The position numbers were made by a program, and so were the translations under genes. 39,787 nucleotides of DNA from CAWUIO01 sp963922455 (GTDB lineage Bacteria > Bacteroidota > Bacteroidia > Cytophagales > Microscillaceae). Below the pieces are notes generated by a model. The model made no database searches. It was not told the origin of the DNA and saw only the letters and a program-made list of their open reading frames with translations. Positions within the stretch are counted from its first letter, which is position 1. Every line of letters starts with the position of its first letter. The stretch spans positions 1 to 39,787 of the forward strand of contig CAWUIO010000064.1 of the NCBI GenBank assembly GCA_963922455.1, given 5' to 3'. Below, in pieces: positions 8,746 to 17,226 of the stretch.

Positions 8746-10614
8746 ATGAAATTAATACATTTTACCCAAAATAGTTACCTTCTTCTGCTCTTGATGGCAA
8801 GTTTAGCCTTGCTATCTTGCGAGGAAGAAGAAGTCTTGGATGATCGATTGCAAGTGCTCTCTCAAAAAATAGATGGAGCCAATGCCACCAATGGTGATGT
8901 AGGTATTTCCAAGAATGCTTCAGTGGAGCTGATTTTTAGTCACACCCTGAATACCACAGCCCTGGAAGCAGCTCTTAGCCTAACAGGGGGAAGTGGAAAC
9001 CCTGCGTTTACATTTGACTATTCTAATACCAACTCAACCCTTACGCTGGTACCCACTGCCGATTTGGATTTTGAAACGACTTATACTTTGAGTTTACCCG
9101 CAGGAGTCTACGGTAACTTAGGAGAAGAATTAAGAGAAGCCTTCAATCTTAGCTTCACGACGGCTCCTTTTATCCCAGCCAATGTTAGCCTGAGCGTGGA
9201 TAAAGCTGGTATCAATGAATCCGGAGATACCGCAGTAGTATCGCTAACCTTGAGCGAAGCCGTTGAACTGGATGTTCAGATTACCTTAGGATTTGGTGGA
9301 AGCGCCACGCAAAATACTGATTATACTACCACTTCCAGTAGCTTGACTATTAATGCAGGAGATTCATCGGTGAGTATGGAGATTCGCACTACCCAAGATA
9401 TGATGGTAGAAGGAACGGAAACCATAGATGTTGAGATCACCCAAGTGGTAAATGCCGAAGAGTTGAGCCCTCAATCGGTAAGTATCAACCTCTTGGATGA
9501 CGATATAGACAGTAATAACGACGGCTTCCCTGATCAAGGGTTTATCATCAATGAGGTGCTTTTTGATCCACCTTCGGGTTCGGCCGGAGACGCCAATGGC
9601 GACGGAACCCGGAGTGCCTCGGCCGATGAGTTTATCGAGTTTATCAACGACTCAGACCAAGCCGTAGATTTAAGTGGATTTAGTATTTATGATGCCAATA
9701 ACTTGCCTACTTTAACCCCCCGTCATACCTTTCCTATGGGAACCGTAGTAAACCCAGGAGAAGTCTACTTACTCTTTGGGGGAGGGACTCCTACGGGCGA
9801 CTTTGGTACGGCCACGGTGGCAGTGAGTTCATCCGGGAATTTAAATTTGACCAATTCGGATGACGTGATAACCATCTTGGATGCCCAAGGAAATGTATTT
9901 CTCACCTTTGATACTCAAGTAGAAGGGATGGGTATTAGCTTTGGTAGCGACCAGTCGGTTACGCGTAATCCCGATATCAACGGTGATTTTGCCCTACACA
10001 CAACGGCCAATGCCTCGGCTGATTTTTCCCCGGGTAAAAAGGTAGACAATACCAATTTTCCAGGGAATACCCCGATAAATATGGGCGTTGGCTTTATTAT
10101 CAATGAAGTACTATTTGATCCACCCTCAGGTTCGTCTGGAGATGCCAATGGGGATGGGACTCGAAGTGCCTCGGCCGATGAGTTTATTGAGTTTGTTAAT
10201 GATTCGGATCAATCGGTAGATTTAAGTGGGTACACGGTTTTTGATGCGACCAATTTAATGACCATGACTCCCCGGCACACCTTCCCAGCCAACACAGTAA
10301 TCGCCCCTGGCGAAGTCTATGTTCTTTTTGGGGGAGGAACGCCTAGCGGTTCTTTTGGTGGAGCCACGGTGGCCACTTCTACCACGGGAAATCTAAACCT
10401 GTCTAACGGCGGGGATGTGATCACGATCTTGGATACAAATGGAAACGTCTTTATTACGTTTGATACCAGTACCGACGGTAACGGAATTGATTTTGGAAGC
10501 GATCAATCGGTTACGCGCTCTCCCGATTTAACGGGTAATTTTGTCTTGCACACTACGTCCAATGGCAGCTTACTGTTTTCACCGGGGACACAGGCCGACG
10601 GAAATGCCTTTTAA
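8746..10614 (+). CDS. Surface lipoprotein with Ig-like, Calx-beta and two lamin-tail domains
   Basis: 622 aa from the ATG at 8746; an upstream in-frame TTG at 8716 would add 10 residues before the signal and is unlikely. The lipobox is ALLSC with Cys25. Residues about 35-140 form a SbsA-type Ig-like (Big_5) domain ending in LSFTT. Residues about 143-245 resemble a Calx-beta domain (GTETIDVEI). Two lamin-tail (LTD) domains start at residues 266 and 450, each with FIINEVLFDPPSGS and DEFIEF. There is no catalytic motif, so it is probably a surface binding or scaffolding component serving the SusCD pair. It follows susD by 35 bp and precedes the hydrolase by 32 bp. LTDs elsewhere are often linked to nucleases or phosphatases, but none is in this protein. 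Confidence 0.88.
   Translation: MKLIHFTQNSYLLLLLMASLALLSCEEEEVLDDRLQVLSQKIDGANATNGDVGISKNASVELIFSHTLNTTALEAALSLTGGSGNPAFTFDYSNTNSTLTLVPTADLDFETTYTLSLPAGVYGNLGEELREAFNLSFTTAPFIPANVSLSVDKAGINESGDTAVVSLTLSEAVELDVQITLGFGGSATQNTDYTTTSSSLTINAGDSSVSMEIRTTQDMMVEGTETIDVEITQVVNAEELSPQSVSINLLDDDIDSNNDGFPDQGFIINEVLFDPPSGSAGDANGDGTRSASADEFIEFINDSDQAVDLSGFSIYDANNLPTLTPRHTFPMGTVVNPGEVYLLFGGGTPTGDFGTATVAVSSSGNLNLTNSDDVITILDAQGNVFLTFDTQVEGMGISFGSDQSVTRNPDINGDFALHTTANASADFSPGKKVDNTNFPGNTPINMGVGFIINEVLFDPPSGSSGDANGDGTRSASADEFIEFVNDSDQSVDLSGYTVFDATNLMTMTPRHTFPANTVIAPGEVYVLFGGGTPSGSFGGATVATSTTGNLNLSNGGDVITILDTNGNVFITFDTSTDGNGIDFGSDQSVTRSPDLTGNFVLHTTSNGSLLFSPGTQADGNAF
9541..10614 (+). repeat. In-gene tandem duplication encoding two LTD domains
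   Basis: Unit 1 begins at 9541 and unit 2 at 10093, an offset of exactly 552 bp (184 codons). Both encode FIINEVLFDPPSGS, GDANGDGTRSASADEFIEF, GGGTP, and SFGSDQSVTR-like or DFGSDQSVTR-like blocks in the same order. Many third-codon positions differ between the units, so the duplication is not very recent but the protein sequence is held closely. Confidence 0.92.
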
Positions 10615-10646
10615 TTGTATTTTTATTAAATCAAAGGACAAAACGA

Positions 10647-12017
10647 ATGCAAGGTTTTAAACTAGGGGGGTGGGCTTGCCTCACCTCCCTCCTTTTCATG
10701 TTTTCCTGTGCCAGCTCTTCTGACGAAGCGCCGAGCCTGTCTTTACTCAGTATCTCAATCAACGGCATTCCCTTGGTTGACGGTACCATCAATGTGCAAA
10801 CCGATGCTACCCTGGAGATGACTTTCTCTGGGGCTATCGATGGCTCACTGTTTGAGTCGGCTTTATCCCTTCAAAAAGAAGGAAGCCCCGTGAGTGGCTT
10901 AACGATTAGTTACACTTCGGCCGCATTGCAAGCCGTGATACAAGTTACCTTAGACGAAATGAGTAATTATACCCTTACGCTTCCAGCCGGAACCTTGGGC
11001 CAAAATGGAGAACGGCTTGATCAAAGCGTCTCCCGGTCTTTTACTACCGTAGACCAAGGGATAGTCACAGAGCTAAATCCTTGTACCACGGCTGGGTCCG
11101 AATGCTCGGAAAGTTTAAGGGTCCAAAATGGAAATGGACAAAGTGGAACCTATCACGTATATTCCAGCTTTCCTTTAAGCCTTGAAACGGCGCGGTGGGA
11201 AAAATTGAAGTATGCCATACTCGTGCAACACGGTCGCCTTCGCAATGCCGATGAGTATTTTGGCTATTTGACCACCACCCTCAACCAAGAAAACCTAAGC
11301 GATGAAACTATCTTAATCTCTACTTTCTTCAAATCAAGTAGCGATGCGGCCGCGGGCGAACTCTATTGGAGCAGCGACTGGCGAGAAGGCCAAAACTCCG
11401 ACGAAGGCCTCGCAATAAGCTCCTTTGCGGTGACCGACCAAATCTTAGCAATCTTGGGTGATACCAGCCGTTTTCCGGTCTTAGAAAAAGTGATCCTCAC
11501 CGGGCATTCCTCGGGAGCTTTGTATACCCACGCCTATGCAACGGCAAGTACGGCCGAGGACGACTACTCCCAATTATCTTTTCGCTATGTAGTAGCCAAT
11601 AGCCAATATTTTTATTACCCAGAAGATGTACGCTACAACGAAAACACGGGGGTTTTTGAGTCAGTGAGTAATTGTGCCGACTTTAATCACTGGCCTTTGG
11701 GCTTTGTAAACCTTCCGCCCTATCTAAGTGGAGCTTCCAAAGCAAGCCTGGATCAGCAACTGATTACCCGGAAAGTGACCTATTTACTAGGAACTAATGA
11801 TGTAAGTACTACCGGAACCCTCAATACTTCAGATTGTAGTGCCGTGGCCTTAGGAAGTAATCGCTTCACTCGAGGAGAAAATATTTTCCGTTTGATGGAA
11901 ACTAACTTCAATAGTACCCAACAACACGAAAAAGTGTTGGTCTCGGGGGTAGGGCACAATGGGCAACAAATGTACCAATCTACCGAATTTCGCACCTGGC
12001 TTCAAGGAGCCTTTTAG
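10647..12017 (+). CDS. Lipoprotein alpha/beta-hydrolase with N-terminal Ig-like domain
   Basis: 456 aa. Signal with lipobox MFSC, Cys21. Residues about 30-133 are an SbsA-like (Big_5) domain, ending RSFTT like the one in the preceding gene. The catalytic part follows: the strand ILVQHGRLRNADEYF resembles the oxyanion region of an alpha/beta-hydrolase, GHSSG (286-290) is the nucleophile elbow with Ser288, and H437 in VGHNGQQM is a good candidate for the catalytic His. It probably hydrolyses esters or amides at the cell surface and supplies products to SusCD; the substrate is unknown. It is the last gene of the operon, with a hairpin terminator starting 79 bp later. The acid residue of the triad was not pinned down. 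Confidence 0.85.
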   Translation: MQGFKLGGWACLTSLLFMFSCASSSDEAPSLSLLSISINGIPLVDGTINVQTDATLEMTFSGAIDGSLFESALSLQKEGSPVSGLTISYTSAALQAVIQVTLDEMSNYTLTLPAGTLGQNGERLDQSVSRSFTTVDQGIVTELNPCTTAGSECSESLRVQNGNGQSGTYHVYSSFPLSLETARWEKLKYAILVQHGRLRNADEYFGYLTTTLNQENLSDETILISTFFKSSSDAAAGELYWSSDWREGQNSDEGLAISSFAVTDQILAILGDTSRFPVLEKVILTGHSSGALYTHAYATASTAEDDYSQLSFRYVVANSQYFYYPEDVRYNENTGVFESVSNCADFNHWPLGFVNLPPYLSGASKASLDQQLITRKVTYLLGTNDVSTTGTLNTSDCSAVALGSNRFTRGENIFRLMETNFNSTQQHEKVLVSGVGHNGQQMYQSTEFRTWLQGAF

Positions 12018-12095
12018 TCCAAGCCTATTATAAGATTATTAAAATACCACTAAGTGGATCATTTCTATACTGTAAAGTAAGTTGTTGTATCTTTA

Positions 12096-12129
12096 AAAAG
12101 CCAGTTAATAATTTTAGCTGGCTTTTTTA
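12096..12129. terminator. Hairpin terminator ending the SusCD operon
   Basis: AAAAAGCCAG pairs with CTGGCTTTTTT around a short AT loop (GCCAGTTAA with TTAGCTGGC allowing one G-T pair). The A-run on one side and T-run on the other make it usable in both directions. It lies 79 bp after the hydrolase stop and before the sulfatase start, separating the two transcription units. Confidence 0.85.
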
Positions 12130-12215
12130 GTGTATATAGTATCTCATTTGGATAAAATAGTGAAGAAAATTCTCTAAGTCAGTTCGTAATATAGCTACGA
12201 GAAACATGATACGGC

Positions 12216-13997
12216 ATGAAACCCCTACACTTAGTACTAGGCATACTGTTTACCTTAAACGGCCAGGCGCAAAGCCCCCAACAAAACGCTTCACAAAAAC
12301 CCAATGTCATCCTCATCATGGCCGACGACCAAGGCTGGGGTGACCTTAGTCTCCACGGCAACCCAGACCTGAGTACGCCAAATCTGGACCAACTCGCTCA
12401 TTCAGGGGCCCAGTTTCAACGGTTTTATGTGAATGCAGTCTGTTCGCCTACCCGGGCCGCCTTACTTACGGGCCGTTATGCGGTACGGTCGGGCGTCTAC
12501 GCGACCTCCGAAGGAGGAGAATTAATGGCCCTAGATGAGGTAACGATGGCAGAAGTATTCCAAGCAAATCAGTACCGTACGGCCGCCTTCGGTAAATGGC
12601 ATAACGGAACCCAAGGACCTTACCATCCCAATGCTCGGGGCTTTGAGGAGTTTTACGGATTTACTTCGGGGCATTGGGGAAGTTATATGGATCCCATGCT
12701 AGACCACAATGGCCAAATCACCCAGGGGAAGGGGTTTTTGAGCAATGATTTGACCATGCACGCTATCGACTTTATCAAAGAAAATCAAGACCAAGCTTTT
12801 TTTGTCTACCTGGCTTTGAATACGCCCCATAGCCCCATGCAAGTACCCAACTCGAACTGGGAAAAATGGGGAAATCGTGCCCTAGAAAACCAACACGCCA
12901 ACCGCGACAAAGAAAAAATAGAGCACACCAAGGCGGCCTATGCCTTAGTCGAAAATATCGATTGGAATGTAGGCCGAATCCAAAAAGCCTTAGATCAATT
13001 ACAACTGGCAAATAATACCATCGTCCTCTACTTATCCGACAATGGCCCGAATGGGTGGCGTTGGAATGGGGGCTTGAAAGGCATAAAAGGAGATACCCAC
13101 GAAGGAGGGGTGCGCTCTCCCCTTTTTGTGTCCTGGCCCGGCACTATTCGAGAAGGACTTGTCGTGGATACCTTGGCGGGGGTCATGGACTTATTACCTA
13201 CCTTGCTCGATCTTACGGGTATGCACTTTGACTTCCCCAACCCCCTTGATGGACGAAGCCTCAAACCTCTACTCTTGGAACATAGCCCCCCTTGGGGCCC
13301 CCGCTTTTTGTTTAGTTATTGGAAAGGTAAGCTGAGTGTACGGGAGCAAAAGTATGTATTAGATCAAGAGGGGCATCTATACAATTTGGCCACAGATCCA
13401 GGTCAAAAACACCCTTTGGATAGCCAATTCCCCGGAGTGTACCAGCGTATGAAAAAAGCGAAAGATGCCTGGAAGCAAGAAGTCCTTTCCCAATTAAAAC
13501 CTCCGGCCTTTCACCGTTTTCCCCTGGGCTTTTCGGGGTCTAGTTATACCCAGCTACCAGCCCGAGATGCCCAAGCAAGTGGCGCTATCCAACGTTCTGC
13601 TCGTTGGCCTAACTGTTCTTTTTATACCCAGTGGAGCTCTACACAGGACAGCATATTTTGGCATGTAGATGTCTTAGAGCCCGGAAAATACGAAGCCATA
13701 CTGTATTATACGTGTCGCAAACCAGATCTGGGCTGTCAAATGGCATTACAAACCCAAAATCAAGGCTTACATAGTACCATTTCCGAACCCTGGGACCCTC
13801 CCTTAAAAGGCAAGCAACTCGATCGGTTCCCGCGTGAAGAATCCTATGTAAAAGATTTCCGACCGATCTCTCTTGGTACTTTAGAACTCCTAGAAGGACC
13901 TCAGGTACTTACCTTAAAAGCGCTAGCCATCACGGGCGATTTTGCTCCAGATATCCGTTTGCTGGTATTGAAGTCATTACCCTCATCTGAAGAATAA
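12216..13997 (+). CDS. Secreted type I sulfatase (formylglycine-dependent)
   Basis: 593 aa with a signal peptide (LVLGILFTLNGQAQS). NVILIMADDQGWGD supplies metal ligands D37 and D38. The signature CSPTR at 76-80 contains Cys76, which the maturation enzyme converts to formylglycine; LLTGRY follows. Further family blocks are GKWHNG and LSDNGPNG. The catalytic domain ends near residue 430; the last 160 residues form an extra, probably beta-rich domain (LEPGKYEAILYYTC) that may bind a ligand. It removes sulfate esters, most likely from a sulfated glycan, in the periplasm or outside. It stands alone behind the operon terminator, so joint use with the SusCD operon is possible but not shown. No maturase gene is in the window. 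Repeat copy C starts 3 nt after its stop codon. Confidence 0.92.
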   Translation: MKPLHLVLGILFTLNGQAQSPQQNASQKPNVILIMADDQGWGDLSLHGNPDLSTPNLDQLAHSGAQFQRFYVNAVCSPTRAALLTGRYAVRSGVYATSEGGELMALDEVTMAEVFQANQYRTAAFGKWHNGTQGPYHPNARGFEEFYGFTSGHWGSYMDPMLDHNGQITQGKGFLSNDLTMHAIDFIKENQDQAFFVYLALNTPHSPMQVPNSNWEKWGNRALENQHANRDKEKIEHTKAAYALVENIDWNVGRIQKALDQLQLANNTIVLYLSDNGPNGWRWNGGLKGIKGDTHEGGVRSPLFVSWPGTIREGLVVDTLAGVMDLLPTLLDLTGMHFDFPNPLDGRSLKPLLLEHSPPWGPRFLFSYWKGKLSVREQKYVLDQEGHLYNLATDPGQKHPLDSQFPGVYQRMKKAKDAWKQEVLSQLKPPAFHRFPLGFSGSSYTQLPARDAQASGAIQRSARWPNCSFYTQWSSTQDSIFWHVDVLEPGKYEAILYYTCRKPDLGCQMALQTQNQGLHSTISEPWDPPLKGKQLDRFPREESYVKDFRPISLGTLELLEGPQVLTLKALAITGDFAPDIRLLVLKSLPSSEE

Positions 13998-14000
13998 TCG

Positions 14001-14130
14001 GGGCTGCCCCCGGCGGTCAAGCTCTTAGCCCCATAACCCATAATGTGCCGCCGGGGTCGGGCTTTCGCTACTCGCTGCCTTTCCCCGCCAGGCCCCCACG
14101 AGCTCAAACAGGCCGCTCTATCCCTCAGCC
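14001..14130 (-). repeat. Intergenic structured repeat, copy C
   Basis: Full copy. The distal stem is CCCCGGCGG (14009-14017) with CCGCCGGGG (14048-14056), nine perfect pairs, opened by GGGGCTGCC. After it come GGGCTTTCGCTACTCG, CTGCCTTTCC, CACGAGCTCAAACA and CCGCTCTATCCC. It begins 3 nt after the sulfatase stop codon, in the orientation (stem first) also seen after four other genes. Confidence 0.92.
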
Positions 14131-14234
14131 AAATTCTTTTTTCACTAGCTCAAACTGTTTTTTCAAAGATTTATAAGCTATCTTATGAACGCTAACACCT
14201 CTCAAAAGCATCTAAATACGTAGCCTTGGATTCT

Positions 14235-15518
14235 ATGAAAAGACGCGACTTTATCAACCAAAGCTTCTGTGCCGCGGCGGTAAGCGCTGGAGTCGTTCCC
14301 CAAATGGTATACGCGGCCACTTCTTTAGAAGAAACCCATGGCTCTCCTGGCCCTCTGATACAACATAAGCGGGAAGACTATGAGGTAATTGTCGTCGGTG
14401 TAGGCAGTATGGGCTCCGCCACGTGCTATTATCTGGCCCAACAAGGCGTCAAGGTTTTGGGGATAGAGCAGTTTGGTGTTCCCCACGAGCACGGTTCCCA
14501 CGCTGGGCAGAGTCGGATAATTCGCAAAGCCTATTTTGAGCATCCCGATTATGTGCCCCTCCTGGAAAGGGCCTATCAAAACTGGGCCGACTTAGAAGAA
14601 AAAACCGGAGAAAAATTCTATTACCAGACGGGCCTGGCTTATTTTGGTGAAGCCGAAAATCCTTTAATGAAAGGGCTTAGGCTTTCCTCCCAAAAATACG
14701 GAATACCCTTAGAAGTCCTCTCATCGGCCCGACAAAAAGCCGAGATGCCCCAGTTTACCATCCCCGAACATTTTGACAGAATTTTAGAACCTGATGCGGG
14801 TTTTGTTACCCCCGGAAGGGCCATAATGACCTACACCGAAGAAGCAATCAAGGCCGGGGGGCAAATCAAAACCCAAGAAAAAACCGTATCCTGGTCACGT
14901 GATGGTTCGGGCTTCAGGGTCAAAACCGATAAAGGTGATTACACGTGTCAAAAGTTGGTCCTCACCGCCGGAGCTTGGACCGAAGACTTGGCTCCCCTAC
15001 CCCAAGGGAACTTTAAAGTAACCCGGCAGGCCATCGCGTGGGTAAAACCCAAAAAGTGGGAAGACTTTACCCTGGGTAATTTTCCGTGTTGGGTCATCGC
15101 CGACCCCCATGTTCCGGGAATTTATTATGGTTTCCCACTACTTTCCTCGGCCAAGTTTGGCGGCCCCATTGGCTTAAAACTAGGGCATCACACCGCCGGG
15201 GAAGCCACAACCGCAGCGCAGGTAGATAGGCAATACCGGGCCGAGGATGAAAAAAACTTAATGCAAGCCACGCAAAAATATTTACCCCAAGCCTTTGAGG
15301 TCCTACATATCATGAAAACCTGCCTCTACACCTACACCCCCGACGAAAATTTTATTCTGGATCAATATCCGGGCGAAGACCATGTGTTTATTGCAGCTGG
15401 GTTTAGTGGGCACGGCTTTAAATTTGCCAGTGCCATTGGAGAAATCATGTGTGACATGGCCATGAAAGGCAAAACCGATTTACCTATTGGGTTTTTGCGT
15501 AGTAATAGGTTTGGCTAG
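14235..15518 (+). CDS. Tat-exported sarcosine oxidase / N-methyltryptophan oxidase-like flavoenzyme
   Basis: 427 aa from the ATG at 14235; an upstream TTG at 14226 is less likely. The N-terminus MKRRDFINQSF has a twin-arginine motif and a hydrophobic stretch ending MVYAATS, so the folded FAD protein is probably exported by Tat. The FAD-binding fold shows GVGSMG at 55-60, and HEHGSHAGQSRIIRKAYFEH is characteristic of the monomeric sarcosine oxidase family. Cys363 in KTCLYTYTPDENF matches the cysteine that holds FAD covalently in that family. The reaction should be oxidative demethylation or oxidation of a secondary amine, giving H2O2; the exact amine cannot be read. The SDR-like gene follows 47 bp later, probably in the same unit. 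Confidence 0.88.
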   Translation: MKRRDFINQSFCAAAVSAGVVPQMVYAATSLEETHGSPGPLIQHKREDYEVIVVGVGSMGSATCYYLAQQGVKVLGIEQFGVPHEHGSHAGQSRIIRKAYFEHPDYVPLLERAYQNWADLEEKTGEKFYYQTGLAYFGEAENPLMKGLRLSSQKYGIPLEVLSSARQKAEMPQFTIPEHFDRILEPDAGFVTPGRAIMTYTEEAIKAGGQIKTQEKTVSWSRDGSGFRVKTDKGDYTCQKLVLTAGAWTEDLAPLPQGNFKVTRQAIAWVKPKKWEDFTLGNFPCWVIADPHVPGIYYGFPLLSSAKFGGPIGLKLGHHTAGEATTAAQVDRQYRAEDEKNLMQATQKYLPQAFEVLHIMKTCLYTYTPDENFILDQYPGEDHVFIAAGFSGHGFKFASAIGEIMCDMAMKGKTDLPIGFLRSNRFG

Positions 15519-15565
15519 CGCGTATAAACTTTACATTTTGTTGCTTATTTAAATCACTTAGAATC

Positions 15566-16168
15566 TTGAAAATATTAATCATCGGGGGAGCGGGCACCAT
15601 TGGCAAATACCTAGTTGCCCAATTTTCTAAAAAACATGAGGTGCTGATAGCTGGCCGCTCATCAGGAGACTATCTAGTAGAGATTAACTCCTGGGAGTCT
15701 ATTCAATCCATGTTACATGCCTTGGGAAAAGTTGACAGTATTATTTGCGCCGCCGGAGAAGCCAAATGGGACAGCTTTGAGCGTTTAAGCGAGGAAGACT
15801 ATTATATCGGTATCCGGAGTAAAATGATGGGCCAAGTCAATCTCGTGCGTTTAGGATTGGCTCATCTAAACCCCGGAGGCTCCATTACGCTCACGACGGG
15901 AATATTGGCCGACGACCCGGTAGTCAAAACGAGTAGTGCGGCCATGGTCAACGGAGCCATCCATAGTTTTGTGCAAGCCTGTGCCTTAGAAACCCCGCTT
16001 GGTTTACGGGTAAACGTCGTCTCGGCCGGGATGGTAGAAGATTCCTATGCCAAATACCGGGATTACTTTCCCGGCCACAACCCCATCTCGATGGTGAAAA
16101 TGTACAAGGCCTATGAGCGCAGCGTAGAGGGGAAAGTCCACGGCCAGGTCATTCGGGTGTATCAATAA
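15566..16168 (+). CDS. Short-chain dehydrogenase-like protein, TTG start
   Basis: 200 aa. The N-terminal KILIIGGAGTIGKYL has the GxxGxxG-type Rossmann motif of short-chain dehydrogenases (G7-G13). LRVNVVSAGMVEDS matches the family's nucleotide-binding NVVSPG block. The active-site YxxxK is absent: the equivalent segment reads SSAAMVNGAIHSFVQACALE. That substitution occurs in a known group of short SDR-like proteins and makes ordinary dehydrogenase activity doubtful. The start must be the TTG at 15566, since the first in-frame ATG would remove the Rossmann motif. It is 47 bp downstream of the flavoenzyme. The convergent repeat copy D lies between it and the next gene. Confidence 0.8.
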   Translation: MKILIIGGAGTIGKYLVAQFSKKHEVLIAGRSSGDYLVEINSWESIQSMLHALGKVDSIICAAGEAKWDSFERLSEEDYYIGIRSKMMGQVNLVRLGLAHLNPGGSITLTTGILADDPVVKTSSAAMVNGAIHSFVQACALETPLGLRVNVVSAGMVEDSYAKYRDYFPGHNPISMVKMYKAYERSVEGKVHGQVIRVYQ

Positions 16169-16202
16169 ACCCAGAGCTACTTACTAATTTATAATATTTT
16201 TT

Positions 16203-16333
16203 GGCTTAGGGATAGAGCGGCCTGTTTGAGCTCGTGAGGGCCCTGTGCGGAAAGGCAGCGAGTAGCGAAAGCCCGACCGGCGCCGTCACGCACCTTCCAG
16301 TTTGGCAGGTAGGTATGGGCGCCGGGAAGCCCC
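16203..16333 (+). repeat. Intergenic structured repeat, copy D
   Basis: Full copy on the plus strand: GGGATAGAGCGG, TGTTTGAGCTCGTG, GGAAAGGCAGCGAGTAGCG and GAAAGCCCG. The distal stem is CCGGCGCC (16277-16284) with GGCGCCGG (16318-16325), eight perfect pairs of a sequence unlike the other copies. It sits between convergent genes, ending 8 nt from the stop codon of the minus-strand gene at 16342. Confidence 0.92.
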
Positions 16334-16341
16334 TGCTTGTC

Positions 16342-17190
16342 TTATCTGTTCAATAATTTCCGGCAAATGGCAAGGCTTTCGTGTAGATACCTAAGCAACA
16401 CTTGGGCCCTACGCTCGTGGGGGACTTGCATCAAATTGGAAGAGCGCATCACGGCCCCAAACCAAGAACCGGTATACCATGAAGCGGGACTTGGTAATTC
16501 AGGGAGATTTTCCTGGCTCGGAAACGGGTAGGGCTGGACATAAAAATAAGGGTCATCGCATACTTCATCTCCGGGAGAAAAGCCCACTCCCACCGTTTTT
16601 TTGCCATCAGTGCCGGCAAGGGTGATTAAGCTGGCCATATCAAAATGGTGTGGCCACGTAAGAATAGGGCTCATGCTCGTTTCCCAGGGCAGTAAGTACT
16701 GCAATAAGGCATGGGCATTGCCAAAGTAGCGGGTGTATTCTTGAAAGCTCTTGGGCTTGTCTATCGCAAAGGGAGCTCCCTGGGCCTGGGGAAATGCGGG
16801 GATCTCGTAGGGTAAGGCTTGGTTTAAATCCACTCGGGCCGGCAATTCCCATTCTTCGGCTTGGGCATTGACCCAGTTTTGGGCCGCTTCCTGGGTGTGG
16901 CCATCCAGAGAAAAAGTGGCCGAGGGGCGCCCATCTGTACATTGAAAAATCAAATTTAGATCTGCGGGGTGCAGCAAGAGGCGAAATGCCGGGTCTAGGC
17001 CCATGGCTTGAGAAGAAAAGGCCTCCCCCACCGGATCCCAAAGCAAACTGGCGTAGGGGTCGCTGGGGTCTTGGGGGTGTAAAGACCGGGCCAGGGCCGC
17101 CGGGATTTGTAAGGCTTGATGAATTTGGTTTTTGGCCGAGCTGAGCACGTCCGAGTCAGAAATACTGAAAACGTAAGGAAGCAGTTTCAT
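16342..17190 (-). CDS. Uncharacterised soluble protein with WPHHFD motif
   Basis: 282 aa, no signal peptide or membrane segment. I cannot name the family. The notable blocks are ILTWPHHFDMASLITL, GVGFSPGDEVCDDPYFYV and PYPFP...LPELP, a set of conserved-looking aromatic, His and Asp residues that could bind a metal or ligand (inference). It is the gene downstream of prfA on the minus strand, with a 36-bp gap, so it may be cotranscribed with it. Its stop lies 8 nt from repeat copy D. The coding frame is clean, with base use like its neighbours. Confidence 0.75.
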   Translation of the reverse strand: MKLLPYVFSISDSDVLSSAKNQIHQALQIPAALARSLHPQDPSDPYASLLWDPVGEAFSSQAMGLDPAFRLLLHPADLNLIFQCTDGRPSATFSLDGHTQEAAQNWVNAQAEEWELPARVDLNQALPYEIPAFPQAQGAPFAIDKPKSFQEYTRYFGNAHALLQYLLPWETSMSPILTWPHHFDMASLITLAGTDGKKTVGVGFSPGDEVCDDPYFYVQPYPFPSQENLPELPSPASWYTGSWFGAVMRSSNLMQVPHERRAQVLLRYLHESLAICRKLLNR

Positions 17191-17226
17191 ATACTGAAAT
17201 TATGAATACGTAGTTCGTTGGCTAAT

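Noticed and set aside
12216..13997. Sulfatase as seventh gene of the SusCD operon
   Set aside because: A strong hairpin terminator and a 198-bp gap separate them; functional linkage remains possible but cotranscription is unlikely.
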